Of a DNA stretch of 10,229 nucleotides, positions 1 to 5,967 are shown piece after piece. The position numbers and the translations under genes were made by a program. Origin of the DNA: Actinomycetota bacterium (GTDB taxonomy: Bacteria > Actinomycetota > Actinomycetes > Streptosporangiales > Streptosporangiaceae); the NCBI GenBank assembly GCA_003161205.1, contig PMOU01000130.1, positions 594 through 10,822 of the forward strand. The letters run 5' to 3'. The notes under the pieces are model-generated. The model ran no database searches and was not told where the DNA came from. It saw only the letters and a program-made list of their open reading frames with translations. Each line of letters begins with the position of its first letter. Within the stretch, counting starts at the first letter, position 1.

Positions 1-1050
1 CGCCTCCCGCAGCAGGCTGGCCACTGCCTCGGTGACGTAGCGCAGCAGTGCCGCAGGCGGCGGTGGCACTCCGTCCCGCCTGGCCAGGGTGCCCAGCAGC
101 GGCCGGAACGGCACGACGAACGGATAGACCCCGCGGCGGATCAGGTCCGCGGCACCTGCGATCAGCTCGTCCGGATCTTCTCCGAGTCCGACCAGCAGGT
201 AGGTGGAAACACGGTTGGCGCCGAAGACCCGTACCGCCTCGTCCCAGGCGGCGCAGTAGCTCGCGAGCGGCACGCTCCCCTTGCCGGGCATCCAGCGTCG
301 CCTGACCTCATCATCGAGTGACTCGATGTGGATGCCGATCGCGGTCGCGCCGGCTTGCCGCAGCACGGTGAGCACGGACAAGTCTGCCGGCGGCTCGCAC
401 TGCACCTGGATCGGCAGCCCGGGCACCGCCGCCGTCACCGCCCGGACGCACCGCGCCAGGTAGCGGGCGCCCCGGTCGGGCCCGGGCGTGGTGCCGGTCG
501 TCATTATCATCTGACGCACCCCATCAAGCCTGACCGCCGCCTCCGCGACCTCGGCGAGCTGCGCCGGGGTCTTGGAGATGACGGTCGAGCCCGACCGCAG
601 CGACTCCTCGATCGCGCAGAACCGGCACCGGTTCTGTTCGGCGTACCTGACGCACGTCTGCACGACGGTCGTCGCCAGCACGTCGGCGCCGTGCAGCCGC
701 GCGATCTTCTCGTACGGCACGCCAGTGGCGGTCACGAGGTCATAGAAGGCCGGACGCCGGACGGGCTCGATGCTCAGCCCGGTGTCGGCGCCGCCCGCCA
801 GGAGCCTGCCGTCCCGCACCGCATACGGGCTGCGCGGATTGAGCGGCAATGCGGCGTTGGCCCCGTTGACCAGCACGTGGCCATCGTCGCTCGGCCCGGC
901 CCCGCCCCGGCGCTGGACCGGCGCGTCCAGCGCGATCCCGTGCAGCGCCACATCGGCCAGCAGTGCCGCGGGAGAGTCGGACGCCGGGGACTGGGCCGCT
1001 GGAGACTGGGGGGGTGCGTGGCCGTCTGGTGTCATGGTGACCGTCCGCAT
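1..1050 (-). CDS. MSMEG_0568-type radical SAM protein of the Nit1C cluster (3' end outside window)
   Basis: 350 codons are open from ATG at 1050 to the left edge with no stop, so the C-terminus is missing. The protein resembles biotin-synthase-like radical SAM enzymes, which cleave S-adenosylmethionine with a [4Fe-4S] cluster; the substrate in this family is unknown to me. The likely cluster cysteines are C133, C142 and C145 (CVRYAEQNRCRFC), a CX8CX2C spacing rather than the canonical CX3CX2C. Downstream are TIM-barrel-like segments such as QMIMTTGTTPG, IQVQCEPP, AIGIHIESLDD and STYLLVGLGED. The first ~25 residues are Pro/Ala/Ser-rich and probably disordered. The start at 1050 is chosen because AAGGGGG (1057-1063) lies just upstream; an in-frame ATG at 1035 is the alternative. 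The ribosome site overlaps the stop codon of the preceding Sll0783-like gene, which suggests translational coupling. Family assignment rests on remembered resemblance plus neighbours. Confidence 0.85.
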   Translation of the reverse strand, partial: MRTVTMTPDGHAPPQSPAAQSPASDSPAALLADVALHGIALDAPVQRRGGAGPSDDGHVLVNGANAALPLNPRSPYAVRDGRLLAGGADTGLSIEPVRRPAFYDLVTATGVPYEKIARLHGADVLATTVVQTCVRYAEQNRCRFCAIEESLRSGSTVISKTPAQLAEVAEAAVRLDGVRQMIMTTGTTPGPDRGARYLARCVRAVTAAVPGLPIQVQCEPPADLSVLTVLRQAGATAIGIHIESLDDEVRRRWMPGKGSVPLASYCAAWDEAVRVFGANRVSTYLLVGLGEDPDELIAGAADLIRRGVYPFVVPFRPLLGTLARRDGVPPPPAALLRYVTEAVASLLREA

Positions 1051-1056
1051 CCCGGA

Positions 1057-1063
1057 CCCCCTT
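1057..1063 (-). promoter_or_regulatory. Ribosome binding site of the radical SAM gene, overlapping the upstream stop codon
   Basis: AAGGGGG on the minus strand overlaps the TAA stop (1062-1064) of the Sll0783-like gene and lies 6 nt before ATG 1050. It decides the start codon in favour of 1050 over the in-frame ATG at 1035. The overlap implies that ribosomes finishing the upstream gene feed the radical SAM gene. Confidence 0.7.
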
Positions 1064-1574
1064 AGAAGTTGTACGTGGAGTTGATGATCGCGCCCTTGCG
1101 GGCGTAGTGGATCAGCGCGTCCTGCACGTCAAGCGGGTGTGTCGGGATGACCCCTTCGATGAGGTCCTCTTCCCGCGCACCGTGCAGTGACAGGCCGAAC
1201 CGGCAGCAGTACACCTTGCCGCCCTCGGCGATGAAGGTCGCGAGCTGCTGGTTGATGTTGTGCTCGCCGGGGAAGGCCGAGTTGCCCGTGGTCGGGAACC
1301 CGCGGGTGGCCAGGCAGTTCAGCGAGCCCGGGCCGTAAAAGTAGATCGCCGTCTCGAAGCCCTTCCGCAGCGCGCGGGTCGCCTGCAGGACCGCGACGAA
1401 ACTCACCGACGACTCGTGCGCAATGCCGTGCACAAGGGTGAAGTAGGTTTCGCCGTTCTCGGCCCGGTAATCGGGAAACACCTTGGTGCCGCCGTAGATC
1501 GTCGAGCCTTCCGGCAGCGACGGGTGCTGGATCTCCTCCATGCTCTGCTTTTCCAGGTCCGTCAGCTCGCTCAT
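1062..1574 (-). CDS. MSMEG_0572/Sll0783-family nitrogen starvation response protein
   Basis: Complete 170-residue soluble protein without signal peptide or membrane segment. It resembles the MSMEG_0572/Sll0783 family, a constant member of the Nit1 nitrilase cluster; Synechocystis Sll0783 has been linked to nitrogen-starvation-dependent polyhydroxybutyrate accumulation (recalled, not checked here). Its molecular activity is unknown to me. Visible features are a Gly-rich segment YFYGPGSLNCLATRG (residues 79-92, with C87) and a Cys pair, VYCCRFG, at residues 123-124. The alternating hydrophobic strands and Cys positions recall the DsrE/F-like fold, which is only a structural suggestion. The start at 1574 is supported by AAGGAAGGA (1581-1589), 6 nt upstream. 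It follows the amidohydrolase gene after 74 nt and is separated from the radical SAM gene by 11 nt. In other Nit1C clusters a nitrilase commonly lies beside this gene; none is present here. Confidence 0.88.
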   Translation of the reverse strand: MSELTDLEKQSMEEIQHPSLPEGSTIYGGTKVFPDYRAENGETYFTLVHGIAHESSVSFVAVLQATRALRKGFETAIYFYGPGSLNCLATRGFPTTGNSAFPGEHNINQQLATFIAEGGKVYCCRFGLSLHGAREEDLIEGVIPTHPLDVQDALIHYARKGAIINSTYNF

Positions 1575-1648
1575 CTCAGGTCCTTCCTTTCATGGGTGGT
1601 GGAACTGCTGCCATTCGTTGCCATTTGCCGGGCTGGCGGCCTGCGCCG
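1575..1648 (-). promoter_or_regulatory. Intergenic spacer with ribosome site and short tandem heptamer
   Basis: This 74-nt gap between the amidohydrolase stop and the Sll0783-like start contains the strong ribosome site AAGGAAGGA (1581-1589). It also has two direct copies of TGCCATT (1609-1615 and 1619-1625, plus-strand reading) at a 10-bp period. I see no convincing -10/-35 pair or terminator, so the genes are probably co-transcribed. The heptamer pair may be chance. Confidence 0.3.
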
Positions 1649-2476
1649 TCAGCCGTAGAGTTTCTCGAAGTTGCCCCGGAACATCAGCCGGGCCAGCTCG
1701 CCGTCGCCGGCCGCGGCCGTTAGCCTGGCCAGCTCGCCGGGAAAGTCGCCCCATGGCTCGTCGCTGGCGAACAGCACCCGGTCATGACCGGTGCCGCGCC
1801 GCTCGATCTCCTGCGCCAGCCACCGCGGCGCGAAGCCGATCGCCCAGGAAAGGTCGGTGTAGACCCGCTTGCCCGCCTCGATCCAGTCGAAGAACCGGGA
1901 TCCCGCCAGCTTGATGTGGCCGCTCATGCCGCCGCCGAAATGCACCAGGTGCACCGGGACCTCGTCGGCGTACCAGTCGACCAGGTGACCGGTCTCATCG
2001 ATATCGGACGCCGCGCCGGGCGAGGTGTGCACGTGGACCACCAGTCCGTGCCGCCGGGCCGTGGCGAAGATCTCGTCGAGCGCCGGACGGCACGCCGGAT
2101 CAGACGGCCGTCCGCCCAGCAGGAAGCTGAGCTTGAGTACCCGCACCCCCGCCTCGGCGGCCAGCGCCAGCGCGCTCTCGGTCCGGTCGGCGTCCTCTGG
2201 TCTCGGCGAGACCCACAGCCCGCACCGGATCCGGTCGTCGGCGGCCGCGGCCTGCAGGCACAGCTCGTTGAATGAGAACGCGATGGCCGGGTCGGGCACA
2301 CCGTAGTTCGGCAGCACGATGGCGCGCTCGGCGCCGTCGGCGTCCAGGTTGGCGATGAGCTGGGAGACGGTGCCGGGGGCCCGGATGTCGGGGCGGACGG
2401 CGGGCCCGGCGTAGAACGGGAACTCCGGCATCACCCCCAGGTGCCGGTGCGCGTCGAAGACCAGCCGGTCAGCCAT
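1649..2476 (-). CDS. Amidohydrolase-2 family (TIM-barrel) metal-dependent hydrolase
   Basis: Complete 275-residue protein of the amidohydrolase-2 type (PF04909-like), which includes lactone hydrolases, decarboxylases and other metal-dependent hydrolases. The expected metal ligands are visible in order: HxH at the end of strand 1 (FDAHRHLG, H10 and H12), HVHTSPG (H148/H150), HLVHFGGG (H176/H179) and a terminal Asp in LFASDEPWGDF (D239). The C-terminal MFRGNFEKLYG matches the 'GNxxxLY' ending usual in this family. The ATG at 2476 is the first in-frame start, but the ribosome site is weak (GGCGGTG about 5 nt upstream). It lies 48 nt downstream of the flavoprotein gene and 74 nt upstream of the Sll0783-like gene, so it sits inside a Nit1C-type operon. 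An amidohydrolase there is not part of the standard set I know. It may process the pathway product in place of, or in addition to, the nitrilase. The substrate is unknown. Confidence 0.85.
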   Translation of the reverse strand: MADRLVFDAHRHLGVMPEFPFYAGPAVRPDIRAPGTVSQLIANLDADGAERAIVLPNYGVPDPAIAFSFNELCLQAAAADDRIRCGLWVSPRPEDADRTESALALAAEAGVRVLKLSFLLGGRPSDPACRPALDEIFATARRHGLVVHVHTSPGAASDIDETGHLVDWYADEVPVHLVHFGGGMSGHIKLAGSRFFDWIEAGKRVYTDLSWAIGFAPRWLAQEIERRGTGHDRVLFASDEPWGDFPGELARLTAAAGDGELARLMFRGNFEKLYG

Positions 2477-2524
2477 GGCCGCACCGCCGGATGAGCGGAC
2501 GCCGGGTCACAGGCCGCGTTCTCT

Positions 2525-3922
2525 TCATGCCATCCTCGCTTCCGCTGGGGCCTCAGCCCGCGCCGACACCTCACCGCCACCAGCCGGCGCCTCAGCCCGG
2601 CCACCAGCCGCGCTGCTCTGAAGTCCGGCGCAGCAGCCTGGTTGGACGGCGCCCCGGATGTGCTCGGCGAGGTGCCGGGCGTCGCGGGCAACGCCGGAGA
2701 ACCGCCCCGACCCCCAGGTGTACTGCCAGGGCAGTCCGAGCACGAACAGCCCCGGGCAGCTGGTCACGCCGCGGGTGTGCACGGGGTAGCCGCGGCCGTT
2801 GAAGACCGGGATGTCGACCCAGCGGTATTCGCCGCGGAATCCGGTGGCCCAGACCACAGCGGTGATCCCGCTGGCCGCCAGGTCGAGCTCTTGCGGTTCG
2901 TCCGACGGCTGCCAGACTGGCGGCCGTCGGGTTTCGGTCGGCGCGGCCAGGCTGCGGTCGGCAATGTAGGCGTCAATTGAGTCCTTGATGCTTTCCGAGA
3001 CCGCGTCCGCTTGGTCCAGGCTGCGGGCGAGGTCGTCGGCGAACCGGGCCGTGCCCGCGTCAACCGCGGCCAGCCGCCCGTACAGCGCCATCCCCTCGCG
3101 GGCAAAGACCCGCAGGTCGAGGTCATGGCCGCCGTCCCGGCCGGTGACGTAGTGATTCGCCCGCAGCCGAAGGGCATCGGCGTCCTCGAACTGGTCAACC
3201 CCCCGGTCGTAGTGGCCCATCTCGTCCAGCCAGGCCACCACGTCGCGCCCGCGGTAGCGGCGGGCGACGCGCGGTGCGCTGCCGGCAGACAGGTGCACCT
3301 GACGGCCGGCCAGGTGCAGATCCTCGGCGATCTGGCAGCCGGACTGGCCGGTGCCCACCACAAGGACGCCGCCATCCGGCAGCATGTCCGGACTGCGGTA
3401 CTGCGAGGAGTGCAGGGAGAGCACGCCCGCGGGCAGCCGCTCGGACATCCGGGGCATCGCGGGAGCGTGATACGCGCCCGTCGCCAGTACGACCTGCCCA
3501 GCGGTGAAGTCGCCATCGCTGGTGGCCACCTCGAAGACGCCATTAGCGCATCGCCGCAGCCCGGTCACCTCAGTGTCTTGCCGCAACGGCGGCCCGAACG
3601 AAGCGGCGTAGCCCTCGATATAGGCGACGATTTCGTCCTTGGCCATGAAACCGTCGGGATCACGTCCCTGGTACGGATAGCCGGGCAGCTGGCACTGCCA
3701 GTTCGGTGTGACCAGGCAGAACGAGTCCCAGCGGCGTTCGCGCCATTCGTGGCCGATGCGGTGACGCTCGAGAACAAGGTGATCGATGCCATCTTCACCC
3801 AGGCAGTAGCTCATGGCCAGGCCCGCCTGCCCGGCTCCGATGACGACGGCCGGATAATGCGCGCTGCCGACCTGCCGCGGCGGCCCGGACCGGGGCAGCT
3901 GAGTGGTACCGGAAGTGCTCAT
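2525..3922 (-). CDS. MSMEG_0569-type flavin-dependent oxidoreductase (FMO-like)
   Basis: Complete 465-residue FAD/NAD(P)H-dependent oxygenase-like flavoprotein. An N-terminal FAD-binding Rossmann motif is present ([15 protein letters not shown] at 29-34), then an E52 that would bind the FAD ribose (LVLERH). A second dinucleotide-binding motif (VVGTGQSG, 190-195) would bind NAD(P)H, followed by the ATGF-type motif ([10 protein letters not shown]) typical of monooxygenase-like flavoproteins. The motif [17 protein letters not shown] near the C-terminus fits the MSMEG_0569 family, a member of the Nit1 cluster. Residues ~428-465 form an Ala/Gly/Glu-rich low-complexity tail with RAEAPA twice, probably disordered. 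No clear ribosome site precedes ATG 3922. It is the first gene of the leftward operon; the amidohydrolase follows after 48 nt. A role in oxidising an N-containing metabolite is inferred from the family; the substrate is unknown. Confidence 0.85.
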   Translation of the reverse strand: MSTSGTTQLPRSGPPRQVGSAHYPAVVIGAGQAGLAMSYCLGEDGIDHLVLERHRIGHEWRERRWDSFCLVTPNWQCQLPGYPYQGRDPDGFMAKDEIVAYIEGYAASFGPPLRQDTEVTGLRRCANGVFEVATSDGDFTAGQVVLATGAYHAPAMPRMSERLPAGVLSLHSSQYRSPDMLPDGGVLVVGTGQSGCQIAEDLHLAGRQVHLSAGSAPRVARRYRGRDVVAWLDEMGHYDRGVDQFEDADALRLRANHYVTGRDGGHDLDLRVFAREGMALYGRLAAVDAGTARFADDLARSLDQADAVSESIKDSIDAYIADRSLAAPTETRRPPVWQPSDEPQELDLAASGITAVVWATGFRGEYRWVDIPVFNGRGYPVHTRGVTSCPGLFVLGLPWQYTWGSGRFSGVARDARHLAEHIRGAVQPGCCAGLQSSAAGGRAEAPAGGGEVSARAEAPAEARMA

Positions 3923-4144
3923 GGGACAAGTCCAGACCCATCCGATTACCGCTCGATGTCATCCGGACTAAGGTTATGTTTCCCGATACCCCTCGGAATA
4001 AGGCTCTATTTCGCGGCCCAGATCCGGCGCTGATAGAACACCAGGTAGCGGGCGCATGTCGTTGGCCGCGGTCCGGTCCGGCCATAGCCGGGCAATGGAG
4101 GCATGTCATCCTTCCGGTCGTCGTGGGCGGCGTAGGTTGTGCTC
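3923..4144. promoter_or_regulatory. Divergent promoter region between the Nit1C-like operon and the VOC gene
   Basis: This 222-bp gap separates two divergent genes and must hold both promoters. It is clearly more A/T-rich around 3960-4015 than its flanks. It contains an imperfect direct repeat (listed separately) and a small hairpin, CCGGC-CATA-GCCGG (4078-4091), which would lie in the leader of the VOC transcript. I could not place a convincing -35/-10 pair on either strand. I looked for the GTNAC-N6-GAAAC pattern of the actinobacterial nitrogen regulator GlnR and found only an isolated GAAAC on the minus strand. Confidence 0.5.
3965..4015. repeat. Imperfect 21-bp direct repeat, 30-bp period, candidate operator
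   Basis: Copy 1 (3965-3985) and copy 2 (3995-4015) share 16 of 21 bases; the common core is GGA-N-TAAGG followed by TTTC. The start-to-start distance is 30 bp, about three helical turns, so both copies face the same side of the DNA. They lie 43-93 bp upstream of the flavoprotein start and about 130-180 bp upstream of the VOC start, which fits a regulator site. The binding protein is unknown. Confidence 0.4.
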
Positions 4145-4801
4145 ATGACGCCCGTGCAGTCGATGGTCGCCGTGACCTATGTCAGGGACATCGATATCTC
4201 GCGCGCCTTTTACGAACTGCTCGGTTTCCGCGAGCAGTCAGCCGGCCGCGCCGCCACCTCAGCCTGGTCCTACCTGCAGCAAAACGGCCTGTCGGTCTTG
4301 CTGGCTTCAACCCAGCCACCGCTGGAGATCCCGCCGCTGCCGCTACTGTTCTACTTCTTCTGCGACGACCTCGATGCCGTCCTCGCCGCGTTCGGCACGG
4401 CCGGGGTGGAGGTGACCCGTACCGGTCATCCGCCGCACGCGCTAGGAGGCGAGGTCAAGGTCGTGGACCCTGATGGCAACACGGTCCTGGTGGGTCAGCC
4501 GGAACGGTCGGCGTCAACGGCGCCGGTCGGCGATGACGACGCCGCGGCCCGGTTTTCCTTGCTCAGGGAGGCGGCCGCCGTGGTATCGGCGCAAGGCGGG
4601 ACCACGCTCGGCTGCCAGGTCCCTGCTTCGGGCGCGAAGCCGTGCCCGGACCGAGCTGAGGTGAAGCTCGCCGATTCCGCCGGGGATGTGGCGTGGGCGT
4701 GCCTCGCCCATGCCGAGGAAATCCTCATCACCGTGCCCGCGGCGTTCATCGCCAGCCGGGGCGAGCCGGGGATAGCCGCCTTCTTGTCCCACCGCCAGTA
4801 G
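4145..4801 (+). CDS. VOC (glyoxalase/bleomycin-resistance fold) protein with Cys/His C-terminal domain
   Basis: 218 residues. Residues ~5-118 form a vicinal-oxygen-chelate domain: MVAVTYVRDIDISRAFYELLGF at the start and VKVVDPDGNTVLVGQ at the end are characteristic. Such domains act as metal-dependent lyases, dioxygenases or drug-binding proteins; the activity here cannot be told. The second half (~135-218) is not VOC-like and contains C-x9-C-x18-C-x2-H (CQVPASGAKPC ... ACLAH), which could bind zinc, within the conserved-looking stretch AEVKLADSAGDVAWACLAHAEE. I recall similar C-terminal parts on actinomycete VOC proteins but know no function for them. The start ATG at 4145 is preferred over an in-frame GTG at 4139 because the only upstream purine patch (GTAGG, ending 8 nt before the ATG) is too close to the GTG. 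It is transcribed away from the Nit1C-like operon and is followed by a hairpin. Confidence 0.8.
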   Translation: MTPVQSMVAVTYVRDIDISRAFYELLGFREQSAGRAATSAWSYLQQNGLSVLLASTQPPLEIPPLPLLFYFFCDDLDAVLAAFGTAGVEVTRTGHPPHALGGEVKVVDPDGNTVLVGQPERSASTAPVGDDDAAARFSLLREAAAVVSAQGGTTLGCQVPASGAKPCPDRAEVKLADSAGDVAWACLAHAEEILITVPAAFIASRGEPGIAAFLSHRQ

Positions 4802-4809
4802 ACCAAGAC

Positions 4810-4831
4810 GGCCGGCGGACCGGCGCCGGCC
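4810..4831. terminator. GC-rich hairpin between convergent VOC and adk genes
   Basis: GGCCGGCG (4810-4817) and CGCCGGCC (4824-4831) form a perfect 8-bp stem with a 6-nt loop (GACCGG), 8 nt after the VOC stop. There is no T-run, as is common for actinobacterial terminators. Being symmetrical, it could stop transcription from both converging genes. Confidence 0.55.
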
Positions 4832-4894
4832 CGCGGTGACGACTCGCCGGGCCAGGCCCGCCAGGCGCCCCTGCCTTTTCGTCGGACGCCCGGG

Positions 4895-5467
4895 CTACGT
4901 GCCGAAGGCCGCCAGCTTCTGCAGCCGGGACAGGATCTCCGCGTGCACGTCATCGGGCGGCTGGGAGCCGTCCACGGTGAACATCCATTCCCGGCCCGCG
5001 TAGTACTCGAGCAACGGCACGGTGTTGTCCAGGTACACCTGAAGGCGGTGCTCGATGACGGCTTCGCTGTCGTCGGCGCCCCGGTTCCGGGACAGCAGCC
5101 GGTCCACCAGCGTTTCGCGCGGGACGTCGAGATGGACGGCGGCCTGCACCTCGACGCCCAGGGCGCGAGCCGTGGGAAAGACCGCCTTGGCCTGGTCGAC
5201 GGTGCGCGGGAACCCGTCCAGGACGTAACCGCGGCCCTCGGCCGCGGCGACGACAGGTTTGCGCAGCATGTCCATGACGAAACCGTCCGGAACCAGGTCA
5301 CCCTTGTCGACGTAGGCCTGGATCTTCTGCCCGAGTGACGTCTGGTCCTTCACATGCTGGCGCAGCAGGTCACCGCTGGAGATATGGGCGATGCCGAACC
5401 GCTCGGCTAGCCGTCCCGCCTGGGTTCCCTTGCCTGCCCCCGGCGCGCCGATCAGCAGCAGTCGCAT
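4895..5467 (-). CDS. adk: Adenylate kinase (short form)
   Basis: Complete 190-residue enzyme that interconverts ATP + AMP and 2 ADP in the cytoplasm. The P-loop is GAPGAGKGT (residues 7-15); the AMP-binding signature is LDGFPRT (83-89); an SRNRGADD segment (126-133) and the following EHRLQVY match the LID-region arginine/aspartate motif. The length and absence of a zinc-finger LID fit the short bacterial form common in actinobacteria. The start at 5467 gives the usual N-terminus MRLLLIGAPG; the ribosome site is weak (GAG about 10 nt upstream). The housekeeping adk of actinobacteria normally lies in the secY-adk-map ribosomal-protein region, but here the gene stands beside catabolic genes. It may be a second copy or a relocated one. 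It shares strand with the dioxygenase operon but is 137 nt away, so it probably has its own promoter. Confidence 0.95.
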   Translation of the reverse strand: MRLLLIGAPGAGKGTQAGRLAERFGIAHISSGDLLRQHVKDQTSLGQKIQAYVDKGDLVPDGFVMDMLRKPVVAAAEGRGYVLDGFPRTVDQAKAVFPTARALGVEVQAAVHLDVPRETLVDRLLSRNRGADDSEAVIEHRLQVYLDNTVPLLEYYAGREWMFTVDGSQPPDDVHAEILSRLQKLAAFGT

Positions 5468-5604
5468 CTGATCACTCGCACCTCGGTCCTGCTAGTGTGC
5501 CGGGCCAGCCGGTTCGCGCCCGTCGAACACGGCGTGTGCATGATCGTCCCCATAGGCAGATCGTCCTATATTTAGCCCCTGTTCAGCAATAGTCCACTTC
5601 GGCC
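5468..5604 (-). promoter_or_regulatory. Upstream region of adk with inverted and direct repeats
   Basis: This 137-nt gap contains a local AT-rich patch (5567-5575), suggesting a promoter for adk. Two direct copies of GATCGTCC lie at 5542-5549 and 5559-5566, 17 bp apart. An inverted repeat, ATAGG-N8-CCTAT (5552-5556/5565-5569), overlaps the second copy. A separate inverted repeat, GTTCG-N7-CGAAC (5512-5516/5524-5528), lies closer to the gene. Any of these might be an operator; no exact -35/-10 pair is convincing. No terminator is evident after the dioxygenase small-subunit gene, so readthrough is possible. Confidence 0.35.
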
Positions 5605-5967
5605 CTAGGTTGAGATGTCGGGGTAGGGCAGGCTGAAGCTAGCCAGCCGGGTCGCGTACTCGAGCTGGAAGCCGAGCGGCTCGGCGTAGTCCCGTTCGAA
5701 CAGCGCGATGAACAGGGTCAGGGTCAGGAAGTTGTGCGCGCCGAGCCGGAACAGCGCCACGTAGTCATGAGTGGCCAGCGCTTCGCGCTCTTCGTCGGTG
5801 AAGCTCAGCCAGGTGCTGCGCTCGCGGTCGAGGCAGTTCAGGATCAGGCTGGCCCGTTCGGCTTCCCACCAGGTCACGGTGCCGCGCGGGTCGCTGCGGT
5901 ACCGCTCGGTCAGGATCGGGTCCCGGTCGATCGTGAACAGGAACTTGTTCACCAGGTACTTGCTCAT
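5605..5967 (-). CDS. LigA-like small (alpha) subunit of extradiol dioxygenase
   Basis: 120-residue, mainly helical protein matching the LigA domain of protocatechuate 4,5-dioxygenase-type enzymes. In this family the small subunit packs against the catalytic LigB subunit and helps form the active-site lid. The family hallmark is visible as VALFRLGAHNFLTL near residues 69-82, corresponding to the LigA 'LGAHP' segment; the N-terminal YLVNKFLFTIDRDP also fits. It starts at ATG 5967 and overlaps the stop of the LigB-like gene by 4 nt (ATGA), so the two are translationally coupled and probably made in equal amounts. A longer in-frame reading upstream would run antisense-like through the LigB gene and is not used. 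Gene order is catalytic subunit first, opposite to Sphingobium ligA-ligB. Confidence 0.85.
   Translation of the reverse strand: MSKYLVNKFLFTIDRDPILTERYRSDPRGTVTWWEAERASLILNCLDRERSTWLSFTDEEREALATHDYVALFRLGAHNFLTLTLFIALFERDYAEPLGFQLEYATRLASFSLPYPDIST

Noticed and set aside
328..1065. 245-codon plus-strand open frame
   Set aside because: It is the antisense shadow of the radical SAM gene, which has a convincing protein sequence and ribosome site.
2550..2599. Two 11-bp copies of GCCTCAGCCCG 39 bp apart
   Set aside because: They encode the RAEAP repeats in the low-complexity tail of the flavoprotein and are explained by codon and residue bias. No regulatory role is suggested.
3960..4015. GlnR binding site in the promoter of the Nit1C-like operon
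   Set aside because: Only single GAAAC-like half-sites occur; no GTNAC is present at the required 6-bp spacing.
3011..4033. 340-codon plus-strand open frame
   Set aside because: It is antisense to the flavoprotein, whose FAD and NAD(P)H motifs are clear, and it crosses the divergent promoter region. No domain is recognisable.
4853..4870. GCCAGGC direct repeat before the adk stop
   Set aside because: A two-copy heptamer in very GC-rich DNA is likely chance, and it forms no stable hairpin by itself.
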